From contig CAWDBL010000032.1 of the NCBI GenBank assembly GCA_963800505.1, forward strand, positions 75,015-139,014: a DNA stretch of 64,000 nucleotides, read 5' to 3'. Position numbers and translations under genes: made by a program. This stretch comes from Fodinibacter sp963800505. Its GTDB lineage: Bacteria; Actinomycetota; Actinomycetes; Actinomycetales; Dermatophilaceae. The notes under the pieces were generated by a model. It was not told the origin of the DNA, searched no databases, and saw only the letters and a list, made by a program, of their open reading frames with translations. Shown in pieces: positions 8,953-17,637 of this stretch (position 1 is its first letter; the number at the start of each line of letters is the position of its first letter).

Positions 8953-9750
8953 GTGAGTTCTTCGTCCTACCAAGGGCGGCACTACGGCGGACGTCATCGC
9001 GTCCCGAGTCGCCGCGCCCGCCTGCCCAGAGCCTTCTCCTCGAGCTTCGTGCTGCCCACCGCGGCGGCCGCGGCGCTCGTGGTGACGGCGACCGGAGCGA
9101 GCGTCGTGCACCCCACGCCGCAGCAGCCGGCGGCCCTCGAGCTCGACTCGACGCAGAGCGCCATGGCCCTCGACGAGCAGGTCTCCGACGAGGCGATGGC
9201 CACCGACCTCGCCCAGCGGCGCCACGCCGCCTCGATCCAGACCGCCGCCCTGCAGGGTCGCAACGAGCAGGCCGCCCGCGCGGCCCGCGCCGCCCAGCGC
9301 AAGGCCGTCGCCAAGGCCAAGGCGGCCGCCGCCAAGGCCAAGGCCGAGCGCGAGGCCAAGCGGTGGGTGCGACCGATCAAGACCTGGCACGTCACCTCGG
9401 GCTTCGGGGCCCGCTGGGGCGAGTCGCACGACGGCATCGACCTCGGGGCCAAAACCGGCACCCCGGTCTACGCGATGTCCAAGGGCACCGTCATCGGGTC
9501 GTTCTACGACTCCAGCTTCGGCAACAAGCTCGAGATCAAGTACTGGGACGGCTCGATCTCCTGGTACGGCCACCTCAGCAAGCGAAACGCCCAGAAGGGC
9601 GACACCGTGCGCCCCGGCGAGCTCGTCGGCCTGGTCGGCAACACCGGCCACTCCTTCGGCTCGCACCTGCACTTCGAGATGCAGAAGACGACCAGCTCGG
9701 ACGTCCCGATCGACCCGATCGCCTGGCTCAAGCGGCACGGGCTCCGCTGA
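8953..9750 (+). CDS. Secreted M23 (LytM-type) peptidoglycan endopeptidase
   Basis: The 265-aa protein starts at GTG 8953. A basic N-terminus and a hydrophobic stretch (SSFVLPTAAAAALVVTATGASVV, given here only as residues 30-52) suggest a signal or anchor. An Ala/Lys-rich coiled-coil-prone segment follows (about 85-135), then the LytM domain. Zinc ligands are visible: H and D in SHDGIDLG (about 160) and HLHFE (about 240). The enzyme should cleave peptide cross-links in cell-wall remodelling. The helical segment is typical of NlpD/EnvC-like hydrolases and may mediate regulation. A tandem repeat upstream may be an operator. Confidence 0.9.
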   Translation: MSSSSYQGRHYGGRHRVPSRRARLPRAFSSSFVLPTAAAAALVVTATGASVVHPTPQQPAALELDSTQSAMALDEQVSDEAMATDLAQRRHAASIQTAALQGRNEQAARAARAAQRKAVAKAKAAAAKAKAEREAKRWVRPIKTWHVTSGFGARWGESHDGIDLGAKTGTPVYAMSKGTVIGSFYDSSFGNKLEIKYWDGSISWYGHLSKRNAQKGDTVRPGELVGLVGNTGHSFGSHLHFEMQKTTSSDVPIDPIAWLKRHGLR

Positions 9751-9762
9751 CGCCCTCCCGGG

Positions 9763-12213
9763 TCAGAGCTTCTCGAGCGGTGCGAACCTCAGCACGAACC
9801 GCTTGACCCCGAGCTCACCGCCGAAGTCGACCTCGGCCTGCGTCTTGTCCCCCTCACCGAGGGTGCGCACCACCGTGCCGAGGCCGTAGCTGTCGTGGGT
9901 GACCCGGTCGCCGGGAGAGAGCGGGATGACCGGCCGGTTGCCGGGCGACCGCACCCCCGGGCGGTTGCCCAGGGTGGCGACGGCCGGGCGCTGGTCGCGC
10001 CGACCGATGGCGGCGGCACCGGACAGCTCGCGCTCCCACTGCACGAGCTCGGCGGGGATCTCGTCGAGGAACCGTGACGGCGGGTTGTACTGCGGTGCGC
10101 CCCAGGCGGATCGGACGGCTGCCCGCGAGATGTGCAGCCGCTCGCGGGCACGGGTGATGCCCACGTAGGCGAGCCGGCGCTCCTCCTCGAGCTCCTTGGC
10201 GTCGCCCAGGCTGCGCAGGTGCGGGAAGGTGCCGTCCTCCATGCCGGTGAGGAAGACGACCGGGAACTCCAGCCCCTTGGCGGTGTGCAGCGTCATCAGC
10301 GTGACGACACCGGCCTGCTCGGCCTCCTCGGTGTCGGGGATCTCGTCGGCGTCGGCGACGAGCGAGACCCGCTCGAGGAAGTCCTCGAGGCTGATCACCT
10401 CGCCGGTCTCGCGGCGCTCCTCGTCGAACTCTCGGGCGACGGCGACGAGCTCGGCGAGGTTCTCGACGCGCGTCTCGTCCTGGGGGTCGTGGCTGGCGCG
10501 CAGCTCGGTGAGGTAGCCCGAGCGGTCGAGCACGGCCTCGAGCAGGTCGGACACCCCGGCATCCTCGTTGTCACGGACCCGGCCGAGGTCCTCGAGCAGG
10601 GTGGTGAAGCCCTTGATCGCCGCGACCGAGCGGGTGGCGATGCCGGGGGCGTCCTCGGGGCGGCCCAGGGCGGCGACGAAGGGGATGCGCTCACGCTCGG
10701 CGAGGGCGCCGATGCAGGCCTCGGCGCGGTCGCCGATGCCGCGCTTGGGCACGTTGACGATGCGCCGCAGGTTGACCGTGTCGCTGGGGTTGGACAGCAC
10801 CCGCAGGTAGGCCAGGGCGTCCTTGACCTCGCGGCGCTCGTAGAACCGCGTGCCGCCGACCACCTTGTAGGGCAGGCCGACCCGCACGAACACCTCCTCC
10901 AGCGCCCGGGACTGGGCGTTGGTGCGGTAGAACACCGCGACGTCGCCGGGTCGCACCCCGTGCTCGTCGCCGAGCCGGTCGATCGAGCGGGCGACGAACG
11001 ACGCCTCGTCGTGCTCGTTGTCGCCGACGTAGCCGACGATGCGGGCGCCGTCGCCGGTCTCGCTCCACAGGTTCTTCTTGCGCCGGCCCTCGTTGCGGGC
11101 GATGACCGAGTTGGCGGCCCGCAGGATGGTCTGCGTGGAGCGGTAGTTCTGCTCGAGCAGGATGGTGCGGGCGTCGGGGTAGTCCTGCTCGAACTCCTCG
11201 ATGTTGCGGATGGTGGCGCCGCGGAAGGCGTAGATCGACTGGTCGGCGTCACCGACGACGACCAGCTCGCTCGGCTCGACGCCGTGCTCGCTGCGCGTCT
11301 CAGGCCGGCCCACCAGCTCGCGCACCAGCTGGTACTGGGCGTGGTTGGTGTCCTGGTACTCGTCGACCATGACGTGCCGGAACCGCCGCCGGTAGTGCTC
11401 GGCGACGTCGGGGAAGGCCTGGAACATGTGCACCGTGGTCATGATCAGGTCGTCGAAGTCCATGGCGTTGGCCTGGCGCAGCCGCCGCTGGTAGGCGGTG
11501 TAGGCCTCGGCGAGCACCTGCTCCTGGTGCGGGCTGGCCTCCCCCACCCGGCTCGCGTAGGTCTCCTCGTCGATGAGCTCGTTCTTGAGGTTGCTCACCT
11601 GGTGGCTGAACGAGCGCGGGTTGTAGCGCTTGGGGTCGAGGTCCATGTCGCGGATGACCATCGACATCAGGCGCTGGCTGTCGGCGGCGTCGTAGATCGA
11701 GAAGGTCGAGCGCAGCCCCACCTTGTCGGCCTCGCGGCGCAGGATGCGCACGCAGGCGCTGTGGAAGGTCATCACCCACATCGCCTTGGCGCGGGGGCCG
11801 ACCAGGCCGGTCACCCGCTCGCGCATCTCGGCCGCGGCCTTGTTGGTGAAGGTGATGGCGAGCACCTGGCCGGGCTGCACGCCCCGGGCGGCGAGCAGGT
11901 ACGCGATGCGGTGCGCGAGCACCCGGGTCTTGCCCGAGCCGGCGCCCGCGACGATGAGCAGCGGGCCGCCCTCGTGCAGCACGGCCTCGCGCTGCTGCGG
12001 GTTGAGCCCGACGAGCAGCTCCTCCGGGTCGGCGCCCGGCCGGCTCGCGCCCGGGCCGCCGTCGGGGCCGAGCCCGGCCGCGGCGGCCTCCGCCCAGGTG
12101 GGCACCCCTGCAGCGTTGACCAGCGCCGCGTGGGCGCTCGCGGAGGTGGCGGGGTCCACGTGCGGCTCGTGGCCCGGGTCGCCGAAGTGGAGGCCGTCGA
12201 AGAGGGTGCTCAT
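9763..12213 (-). CDS. pcrA: ATP-dependent DNA helicase PcrA/UvrD
   Basis: The 816-aa SF1A helicase has Walker A AGAGSGKT at about 89-96, motif Ia ITFTNKAAAEM, motif II DEYQDTNH, motif III VGDADQSIYAFRGA, and motifs V/VI around TLHTAKGLEF and YVGITRAR. The C-terminus carries the PcrA-type Tudor-like domain (RVTHDSYGLGTVV...FAPLEKL) that contacts RNA polymerase in family members. It acts in nucleotide excision repair, replication-conflict resolution and plasmid replication. Start ATG 12213 (MSTLFDGL) is chosen over a 27-codon upstream extension. The first 65 residues are a low-complexity actinobacterial extension. A minus-strand TAAGGT box at 12295-12300 would give a leader of about 80 nt. Confidence 0.95.
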   Translation of the reverse strand: MSTLFDGLHFGDPGHEPHVDPATSASAHAALVNAAGVPTWAEAAAAGLGPDGGPGASRPGADPEELLVGLNPQQREAVLHEGGPLLIVAGAGSGKTRVLAHRIAYLLAARGVQPGQVLAITFTNKAAAEMRERVTGLVGPRAKAMWVMTFHSACVRILRREADKVGLRSTFSIYDAADSQRLMSMVIRDMDLDPKRYNPRSFSHQVSNLKNELIDEETYASRVGEASPHQEQVLAEAYTAYQRRLRQANAMDFDDLIMTTVHMFQAFPDVAEHYRRRFRHVMVDEYQDTNHAQYQLVRELVGRPETRSEHGVEPSELVVVGDADQSIYAFRGATIRNIEEFEQDYPDARTILLEQNYRSTQTILRAANSVIARNEGRRKKNLWSETGDGARIVGYVGDNEHDEASFVARSIDRLGDEHGVRPGDVAVFYRTNAQSRALEEVFVRVGLPYKVVGGTRFYERREVKDALAYLRVLSNPSDTVNLRRIVNVPKRGIGDRAEACIGALAERERIPFVAALGRPEDAPGIATRSVAAIKGFTTLLEDLGRVRDNEDAGVSDLLEAVLDRSGYLTELRASHDPQDETRVENLAELVAVAREFDEERRETGEVISLEDFLERVSLVADADEIPDTEEAEQAGVVTLMTLHTAKGLEFPVVFLTGMEDGTFPHLRSLGDAKELEEERRLAYVGITRARERLHISRAAVRSAWGAPQYNPPSRFLDEIPAELVQWERELSGAAAIGRRDQRPAVATLGNRPGVRSPGNRPVIPLSPGDRVTHDSYGLGTVVRTLGEGDKTQAEVDFGGELGVKRFVLRFAPLEKL

Positions 12214-12541
12214 GTCGGGGTCAACCCTACGTGGAGCCGCCGACGCCGCTCGTCCACCGCGCCCCGCGCGCCGGGCGGCGGTGCGCGAGGACAAACCTTA
12301 GACAGAGCGGAACTCGACTTGCCCCGATCCGCATCCTGTGGTGCGGTCCGTGCGAGACTTCCGGAGGTCGCGTTGCCGGACGAGTGTGCAGGTGCTGGAT
12401 CACCCTCACTCGTCCACCCTTCGCCCGACGATCTCGACCTCACGGTCACCCCCGGGGATCGGACCGCGCGGCCACCGGTGTCTGGTTCCCGGTGGCCGCG
12501 CGCACGACCCCAAGCCGGCCGCACGGCATACGGTGTCGTGC
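12214..12541. other. 328-bp divergent intergenic region, pcrA / LigD-type polymerase
   Basis: No gene is seen here. It holds a minus-strand TAAGGT -10 candidate for pcrA (12295-12300), a 9-bp inverted repeat GGACGAGTG / CACTCGTCC (12378-12386 and 12407-12415, 20-nt loop), and a plus-strand TACGGT box (12529-12534) 7 nt before ATG 12542, predicting a leaderless mRNA for the polymerase gene. I did not find a LexA-type box here despite the DNA-repair genes on both sides. Confidence 0.5.
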
Positions 12542-13531
12542 ATGGCCTCGCGCAAGGGTGAGTTCGGTGAGCCGGTCGTGCTCGACGTCGACGGCTTCGA
12601 CGTGCGGGTGTCCAGCCCCCAGCGCGTCTACTTCGCGGCCCGGGGTGAGACCAAGCTCGACCTGGTCAACTACTACCTGTCGGTCGGCGACGGCATCGTC
12701 AACGCGCTGCGCGAGCGGCCGTGCATGCTGCACCGCTTCCCCGACGGCGTGTCGGGGGCCAAGGTGCACCAGAAGCGGCTGCCGCGGGGTGCGCCACCCT
12801 GGGTCGAGACGGTGCGCCTGCACTTCCCCCGATACGGCCTGCACGCCGACGAGCTGTGCGTCACCCGGCTGGCCGACGTGGCGTGGGCGGTGCAGATGAG
12901 CACCGTCGAGTTCCACCCGTGGAACAGCCGGCGGGCCGACACCGAGAAGCCCGACGAGTGGCGCATCGACCTCGACCCGATGCCGGACGCGCCGTTCTCG
13001 AGAGTGCGTCGGGCCGCGCACGTGGCGCACGAGGTGCTCGACGAGCTGGGCGCCGTGGGCTGGCCGAAGACCAGCGGCGGCCACGGGCTGCACGTCTACG
13101 TGCGCATCGCGCCCGACCACGGGTTCGGCGACGTGCGCCGGGCGGCACTGGCGTTCGCGCGAGAGGTGGAGCGCCGCATCCCCGACGACGTCACCACCAC
13201 GTGGTGGCGCAAGGACCGCGACCCCGAGGCGGTGTTCGTCGACTACAACCAGAACGCCCGCGACCACACCATCGCCGCGGCGTACTCGGTGCGGGGCAAC
13301 GACATCGGCACGGTCTCGACCCCCTTCCGGTGGGACGAGCTCGACGACGTCGAGCCCAACGACTTCACCATCGCGACGGTGCCGCAGCGGTATGCCGATC
13401 TCGGTGACCTGCACGCCGGCATCGACGGCGCGGTCTTCGACATCGCTCCCCTGCTGGAGTGGGCCGAGCGTGACGAGGCGGCCGGCGCGGAGCCGCCGCC
13501 AGAGCCCGAGGACGACACGGGGAAGCCCTGA
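12542..13531 (+). CDS. LigD-type polymerase/primase domain protein (NHEJ PolDom), stand-alone
   Basis: The 329-aa protein is an archaeo-eukaryotic-primase-like polymerase domain without ligase or nuclease domains. The catalytic metal motif is in WRIDLDP (DxD, about 138-142). Other PolDom motifs are TSGGHGLHVYV (about 177) and the downstream HTIAAAYSVRG and TIATVPQRYADLG. In mycobacterial LigD this domain adds nucleotides or ribonucleotides at double-strand breaks. Here no Ku or ligase gene is adjacent. ATG 12542 follows a TACGGT box by 7 nt. Its stop overlaps the arfB start by one base, so the two are co-transcribed. The acidic Pro/Glu tail is unstructured. Confidence 0.9.
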   Translation: MASRKGEFGEPVVLDVDGFDVRVSSPQRVYFAARGETKLDLVNYYLSVGDGIVNALRERPCMLHRFPDGVSGAKVHQKRLPRGAPPWVETVRLHFPRYGLHADELCVTRLADVAWAVQMSTVEFHPWNSRRADTEKPDEWRIDLDPMPDAPFSRVRRAAHVAHEVLDELGAVGWPKTSGGHGLHVYVRIAPDHGFGDVRRAALAFAREVERRIPDDVTTTWWRKDRDPEAVFVDYNQNARDHTIAAAYSVRGNDIGTVSTPFRWDELDDVEPNDFTIATVPQRYADLGDLHAGIDGAVFDIAPLLEWAERDEAAGAEPPPEPEDDTGKP

Positions 13532-13977
13532 TGGACCTCGTCGTCGCGCCGGGTCCCGGTGTGCCGCAGGGCCTCACGGTGCCGGGTGACATGCTGGTCG
13601 AGCGGTTCTCGCGGTCGTCGGGGCCAGGTGGGCAGGGCGTCAACACGGCCGACAGCCGGGTCGAGGTCGAGCTCGACGTGGTGGCGTTCGGCGGGTTCAC
13701 CGACACCCAGCGGTCTCGGGTGCTGCGGGTGCTCGACCCGCGGCTGGTGGGCGGACGGCTGCTCGTCGTGGCGGCCTCCGAGCACCGCCAACAGCGCCGC
13801 AACCGGGTCGCGGCGCGGGAGCGGATGGCCGAGCTGCTGCGCGACGCGATGGCTCCCCCACCGGCTCCACGCCGGGCCACCCGCCCCACCCGCGGCTCGA
13901 AGGAGCGCCGGCTGTCGGCCAAGAAGCGCCGTGGCGAGACGAAGGCCGGTCGTGCGCGGCCGGCATCCGACGCCTGA
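13531..13977 (+). CDS. arfB: Alternative ribosome-rescue factor ArfB (GGQ peptidyl-tRNA hydrolase)
   Basis: The 148-aa protein has the class I release-factor catalytic motif in SSGPGGQGVNTADSRVEV (GGQ at about 32-34). Its basic C-terminal tail (KERRLSAKKRRGETKAGR) in family members enters the empty mRNA channel of stalled ribosomes. It hydrolyses peptidyl-tRNA on non-stop ribosomes. Length and layout match YaeJ/ArfB, not RF1/RF2. The start codon overlaps the preceding stop (TGATG), giving tight translational coupling to the polymerase-domain gene. Whether this pairing is functional (break repair plus ribosome rescue) is unknown. Confidence 0.93.
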   Translation: MDLVVAPGPGVPQGLTVPGDMLVERFSRSSGPGGQGVNTADSRVEVELDVVAFGGFTDTQRSRVLRVLDPRLVGGRLLVVAASEHRQQRRNRVAARERMAELLRDAMAPPPAPRRATRPTRGSKERRLSAKKRRGETKAGRARPASDA

Positions 13978-14052
13978 CCTCGGGACCTCTCGCGGAGTCA
14001 GGAGCACTGCGCGACGTCACCTCGATTCGACCAACCCTCCCAAGGAAGACAA

Positions 14053-14156
14053 GGGGTGCCGGGCGCGCGGTGACTCGCGCCCCTGGCACCCCAGGGAGGA
14101 GTGCCAAGACCACCGGGGGTGCCGGGCGCGCGGTGACTCGCGCCTCTGGCACCCCA
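14053..14156. repeat. Tandem pair of 41-bp hairpin repeats between convergent genes
   Basis: Copies at 14053-14093 and 14116-14156 differ at one base, with a 22-bp spacer. Each is itself an imperfect palindrome: GGGGTGCC...GGCACCCC outer arms and GCGCG/CGCGC inner arms around CGGTGACT. The pair fills the gap between arfB (+) and the flavoprotein oxidase (-). It looks like a REP-type element doing terminator duty. Confidence 0.8.
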
Positions 14157-14177
14157 CGGGCGGAACCAGCGGTGCGG

Positions 14178-15119
14178 TCAGGCGGTGGCCTCGGCGACGA
14201 GGCGGACCACCTCGTCGGCGCAGCCCCACGACAGCGTGACGCCCGCGCCGCCGTGGCCGTAGTTGGTCACGACCGGTCGCCCACCGACGTCGGATGCCGC
14301 GAGGCGCACCTCGGGTGCCACCGGCCGCAGCCCCACCTTGGCCCCGAGCACCTCGGCGTGGGCCAGCGCGGGCGCCACGGCGCGGACCCGGCGCACGATC
14401 GCGTCGTGGACGTCCCGGTCGGGCACGGCGTCCCAGGAACCGGCGACGTCGGTGCCACCGCAGACCACCCAGTCGGGGTGGGGCAGCACGTAGACCATGC
14501 CGTCGGGGTGCTCGTCGTCGACGAGCCAGTGGGTCAGTCCGGGGTTGGCGAGCAGCGCCACCTGACCGCGCGACGGCGTGCCGGCGTGGTCGTCGACCAG
14601 CGTGCCCGAGCGCAGCCCGGCGGCCACGACCACCACGTCGCCGGGCACCTCGGCCAGGTCGCTCACCCACCCCCGGAGGAGCTCGACCCCGGCCTCGGCG
14701 CACCGGGTCTCGAGCCACGCCAGGAACACCGGCATGGTCACCAGCGGCACGGTCGCCACCACCCCGGCGGGGGCTCCGGCCGGGAGCTCGTGAGGGCGCG
14801 CGTCGCGCCACCCAGGGAGAGCGGCGGCCCACCAGCGGTCGGCGGGACCACGTTCGACCACCACACCCTCGCGCAGGGCCACCCCCGTCTCGGGGTCCCG
14901 CGCCAGGTCGGTGAACCGGCCGAGCGCCACCCGCCCCCACTCGAGCACCCGGTCGCGCGGATCGACGTGGTAGGGGAACCACAGGCCGCCCGCCACCGCC
15001 GAGGTGGTGTCGGCCACCGGTTCGTCGCGGACGCAGCGCACGGTGTGGCCGGCCCGCGCGAGCCCGAGCGCCGACGTCAGCCCGATGACGCCACCGCCGA
15101 CCACCGTCAGGAGTGCCAC
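14178..15119 (-). CDS. FAD-dependent oxidoreductase, D-amino-acid oxidase (DAO) family
   Basis: The protein is about 313 aa. A GGGGAGG site just upstream supports GTG 15119 or the adjacent GTG 15122. The N-terminal FAD-binding motif is VVGGGVIGLTSALGLARAG. AGGLWFPYHV (about 45) and the C-terminal NYGHGGAGVTLSWGCA (about 285-300) match D-amino-acid/D-aspartate oxidases. The likely reaction is oxidative deamination of a D-amino acid to the 2-oxo acid plus ammonia and H2O2; substrate is unpredicted. It diverges from the uracil-DNA glycosylase gene with under 30 bp between starts, so the two promoters must overlap. Confidence 0.87.
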   Translation of the reverse strand: MALLTVVGGGVIGLTSALGLARAGHTVRCVRDEPVADTTSAVAGGLWFPYHVDPRDRVLEWGRVALGRFTDLARDPETGVALREGVVVERGPADRWWAAALPGWRDARPHELPAGAPAGVVATVPLVTMPVFLAWLETRCAEAGVELLRGWVSDLAEVPGDVVVVAAGLRSGTLVDDHAGTPSRGQVALLANPGLTHWLVDDEHPDGMVYVLPHPDWVVCGGTDVAGSWDAVPDRDVHDAIVRRVRAVAPALAHAEVLGAKVGLRPVAPEVRLAASDVGGRPVVTNYGHGGAGVTLSWGCADEVVRLVAEATA

Positions 15120-15134
15120 CACCGCATCCTCCCC

Positions 15135-15140
15135 TAGCGT
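15135..15140 (+). promoter_or_regulatory. TAGCGT -10 box, leaderless start of UDG gene
   Basis: TAGCGT ends 7 nt before ATG 15148, the spacing expected if transcription starts at the A of the start codon. No Shine-Dalgarno can fit between. Confidence 0.6.
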
Positions 15141-15147
15141 GGGCCCC

Positions 15148-15984
15148 ATGGACCCCCTCGACCCCCACCCGGTCACCGGTCATCTCTTCCCCTCACCGGT
15201 GCCGGCAGGGAGCGGGTGGCCGGGCGACCCGGCCGAGGTCTCGACCCCGGTGGCGGGAACCCCTGCTGCCGTACGCCGGCTCGCGGCGTCGGCGACCGGC
15301 ATCCCCGAGCTGCAGGCGCGGATCTCGGTGTGCCGGGCCTGTCCACGCCTCGTGCGGTGGCGCGAGGACGTCGCGCGGTCGGGGCGACGAGCCTCGTTCG
15401 CCGACCAGCCGTACTGGGGCCGGCCGGGGCCGTCGTTCGGCGACCCCGAGGCCGAGGTGCTGCTCGTGGGGCTCGCACCTGCCGCGAACGGCACCAACCG
15501 CACCGGTCGGATGTTCACCGGCGACTCCTCGGGTGACGTGCTGTATGCCGCGCTGCACCGCACCGGGTTCGCAGCGCTGCCCACATCGGTCGCCGCGGGG
15601 GACGGTCAGTCGCTCACCGGCATCCGCATCGTCGCCGCCGTGCGCTGCGCACCGCCCGCGAACAAGCCCACTCCGGCCGAGCGGGCCACCTGCTCGGCCT
15701 GGCTCGAGCGTGACCTCGCCCTGTCCGCCCCCCGGCTGCGGGCGATCCTGTGCCTCGGCGCCATCGGCTGGGATGCCGCCCTCGCCGCCGCCCGTGGGCT
15801 CGGCTGGGACGTGCCACGCCCCAAGCCCCGCTTCGGACACGCCGCCGACGTGACGCTGACGACGCCGGAGGGACACGGCATGCGGCTGGTCGGCTGCTAC
15901 CACGTGAGCCCGCACAACACGTTCACCGGCAGGCTCACGCCGGCGATGCTCGACGACGTGCTGCTGTCGCTGCGCGCCGGTTGA
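15148..15984 (+). CDS. Uracil-DNA glycosylase, family 5 (UdgB-like), Fe-S type
   Basis: The 278-aa protein shows the family-5 motif A, GLAPAANGTNRTGRMFTGD (about 112-130), in place of the GxDPY/GEAPG forms of other families, and motif B in HVSPHNTFTGRL (about 253). Cysteines in SVCRACPRLVRW (about 62-65) and later in RCAPPANKPTPAERATC match the four-Cys 4Fe-4S pattern of families 4 and 5. It should excise uracil, and perhaps hypoxanthine, to start base-excision repair in a high-GC genome prone to cytosine deamination. A leaderless-type -10 precedes it. The frame is open upstream, but the promoter fixes ATG 15148. Confidence 0.9.
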   Translation: MDPLDPHPVTGHLFPSPVPAGSGWPGDPAEVSTPVAGTPAAVRRLAASATGIPELQARISVCRACPRLVRWREDVARSGRRASFADQPYWGRPGPSFGDPEAEVLLVGLAPAANGTNRTGRMFTGDSSGDVLYAALHRTGFAALPTSVAAGDGQSLTGIRIVAAVRCAPPANKPTPAERATCSAWLERDLALSAPRLRAILCLGAIGWDAALAAARGLGWDVPRPKPRFGHAADVTLTTPEGHGMRLVGCYHVSPHNTFTGRLTPAMLDDVLLSLRAG

Positions 15985-16025
15985 CCTCGCGGGCAATCCG
16001 GTCGCCGACGATGGTTCGGATCGCC

Positions 16026-16031
16026 TAGCGT
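16026..16031 (+). promoter_or_regulatory. TAGCGT -10 box, leaderless start of GNAT gene
   Basis: TAGCGT ends 6 nt before ATG 16038. It is the same hexamer and nearly the same spacing as at the upstream UDG gene. Confidence 0.6.
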
Positions 16032-16037
16032 CGCAGC

Positions 16038-16604
16038 ATGATCCGCCTCGACCGCCCCGATGTCCGCGTGCACCTCAGCTACCTCGAGGCGCACGACGAG
16101 TTCGGCGGTCGCCACCGCGACGGCGACGGCGACTGGGTCGAGCCAGCCGACGACGGCGGCTACGCCGGCATCACCTGGACCCGCGCCGAGCTCGACACCC
16201 CTGACGGGTTCGCCCGGTTCGTGCGCTGGCGGCTGGACCGCGCCCGGGAGGACTCGCCCCGGCCCACCGGTCACGTGCCCTCGACCTTCTACTGGGCGGT
16301 GGACGACGCCGACCCCACGACCTACCTCTGCTCGATCTCGGTGCGACACCGCCTGACCCCGTTCCTGCTCGAGGTCGGTGGCCACATCGGCTACTCGGTG
16401 CGGCCCAGCGCCCGCGGCCGGGGGGTGGCGACGGAGGCCCTGCGGCTCGTGCTGCCCCACGCGGCGGCCCTGGGCATCGACCCGGCCCTGCTCACCTGCG
16501 ACCTCGACAACGTCGCGTCGGCCAGGGTCATCGAGGCCAACGGCGGTGTGCTCGAGGACGTCCGCGGCGACAAGAAGCGCTACTGGGTGCCGACGGGCGG
16601 CTGA
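16038..16604 (+). CDS. GNAT-family N-acetyltransferase
   Basis: This 188-aa single-domain acetyltransferase has the acetyl-CoA pyrophosphate-binding motif A in GYSVRPSARGRGVATEAL (about 118-135; R/Q-x-x-G-x-G/A form RGRGVA) and the late LTCDLDNVASARVIEANGG typical of RimJ/RimL-like and YjhB-like members. The acceptor is unknown: an amine, amino acid or protein N-terminus is possible. The acidic N-terminal third has many Asp/Glu residues. It is likely monocistronic, with its own leaderless-type -10. The quinone oxidoreductase gene begins 37 bp later with another promoter. Confidence 0.85.
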   Translation: MIRLDRPDVRVHLSYLEAHDEFGGRHRDGDGDWVEPADDGGYAGITWTRAELDTPDGFARFVRWRLDRAREDSPRPTGHVPSTFYWAVDDADPTTYLCSISVRHRLTPFLLEVGGHIGYSVRPSARGRGVATEALRLVLPHAAALGIDPALLTCDLDNVASARVIEANGGVLEDVRGDKKRYWVPTGG

Positions 16605-16629
16605 GCCACCGGGCGACGCGGCAGCGTCC

Positions 16630-16635
16630 TAGGGT
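16630..16635 (+). promoter_or_regulatory. TAGGGT -10 box, leaderless start of quinone oxidoreductase
   Basis: TAGGGT ends 6 nt before ATG 16642. Confidence 0.6.
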
Positions 16636-16641
16636 GGCGGG

Positions 16642-17628
16642 ATGAGCGACACCACCGGCCCCGCGCTGATCGTCACGGCCCACGGTGGCACCGACGTGCT
16701 CACCGTCGAGGACCGCCCGGCACCCTCACCGGGTGCCGGCGAGGTGCTCGTCGAGGTGGCCGCCGCCGGTGTGAACTTCATCGACGTCTACGAGCGCGAA
16801 GGGGTCTACCCGACGAAGCCGCCCTTCGTCGGCGGCAACGAGGGAGCCGGCACCGTCGTCGCCGTGGGTGAGGGCGTCGACGGCTTCCACCCGGGCGACC
16901 GGGTGGCGTGGCCCCAGTCGCAGGGGAGCGCCGCCCGCTTCGCCGCGCTGCCGGCATCCGTGCTCGTGCTCGTGCCCGACGGCGTCGACGTCGAGACGGC
17001 GGCCGCGGTGATGCTCCAGGGCCTCACCGCGCAGTACCTCACCACCAGCACGTATGCCGTGCGCCCGGGTGACGTCGCGCTCGTGCACGCGGCCGCGGGT
17101 GGCGTGGGGCAGCTGCTCGTGCAGCTGGTGCGGGCGCGCGGAGGCTCGGTCGTGGCGACGGCGGGCGGACCGGAGAAGTGCGAGACGGTGCGGGCGCTGG
17201 GTGCCGAGCACGTCATCGACTACCGGGCGGTCGACGACCTCGCCGCCGAGGTGCGGCGGCTCACCGACGGGCGGGGCGTCGACGTGGCCTACGACGGGGT
17301 CGGCAAGGACACCTTCGACGCGTCCCTGGCCTCCCTGCGGCCGCGGGGGATGCTCGCGCTGTTCGGCGCCGCGAGCGGGCAGGTGCCGCCGTTCGACATC
17401 CAGCGGCTCAACCGGGCCGGCTCGCTGTTCCTCACCCGCCCCTCGCTCGGGGCCCACCTGGCCACCCGCGAGGAGCTCGAGTGGCGCGCCGGCGAGGTGC
17501 TCGGCGCGGTGGCCGATGGAAGCCTGCAGGTGGCGATCGGCGGGCGTTACCCGCTCGCCGAGGCGGCGAGAGCCTACGACGACCTCGAGAACCGCCGCAC
17601 CCAGGGCAAGCTGCTCCTCATCCCCTGA
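16642..17628 (+). CDS. NADPH:quinone oxidoreductase (zeta-crystallin/Qor, MDR superfamily)
   Basis: The 328-aa protein has the GroES-like N-terminal half (GVNFIDVYEREGVYP, GNEGAGTVVAVG) and a Rossmann NADPH fold with AAAGGVGQLLVQL (about 150-162). The zinc ligands of alcohol dehydrogenases are absent, as expected for Qor. It reduces quinones or activated alkenes with NADPH in the cytosol. Length and motifs are complete. A leaderless-type promoter lies before it, and an 83-bp palindromic repeat begins 9 bp after its stop. Confidence 0.92.
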   Translation: MSDTTGPALIVTAHGGTDVLTVEDRPAPSPGAGEVLVEVAAAGVNFIDVYEREGVYPTKPPFVGGNEGAGTVVAVGEGVDGFHPGDRVAWPQSQGSAARFAALPASVLVLVPDGVDVETAAAVMLQGLTAQYLTTSTYAVRPGDVALVHAAAGGVGQLLVQLVRARGGSVVATAGGPEKCETVRALGAEHVIDYRAVDDLAAEVRRLTDGRGVDVAYDGVGKDTFDASLASLRPRGMLALFGAASGQVPPFDIQRLNRAGSLFLTRPSLGAHLATREELEWRAGEVLGAVADGSLQVAIGGRYPLAEAARAYDDLENRRTQGKLLLIP

Positions 17629-17637
17629 CCCGGCCAT

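Noticed and set aside
10132..12561. 809-codon plus-strand open frame opposite pcrA
   Set aside because: Composition (Gly/Leu/Ala/Asp/His runs) is that of a complementary-strand shadow; pcrA motifs are complete on the minus strand.
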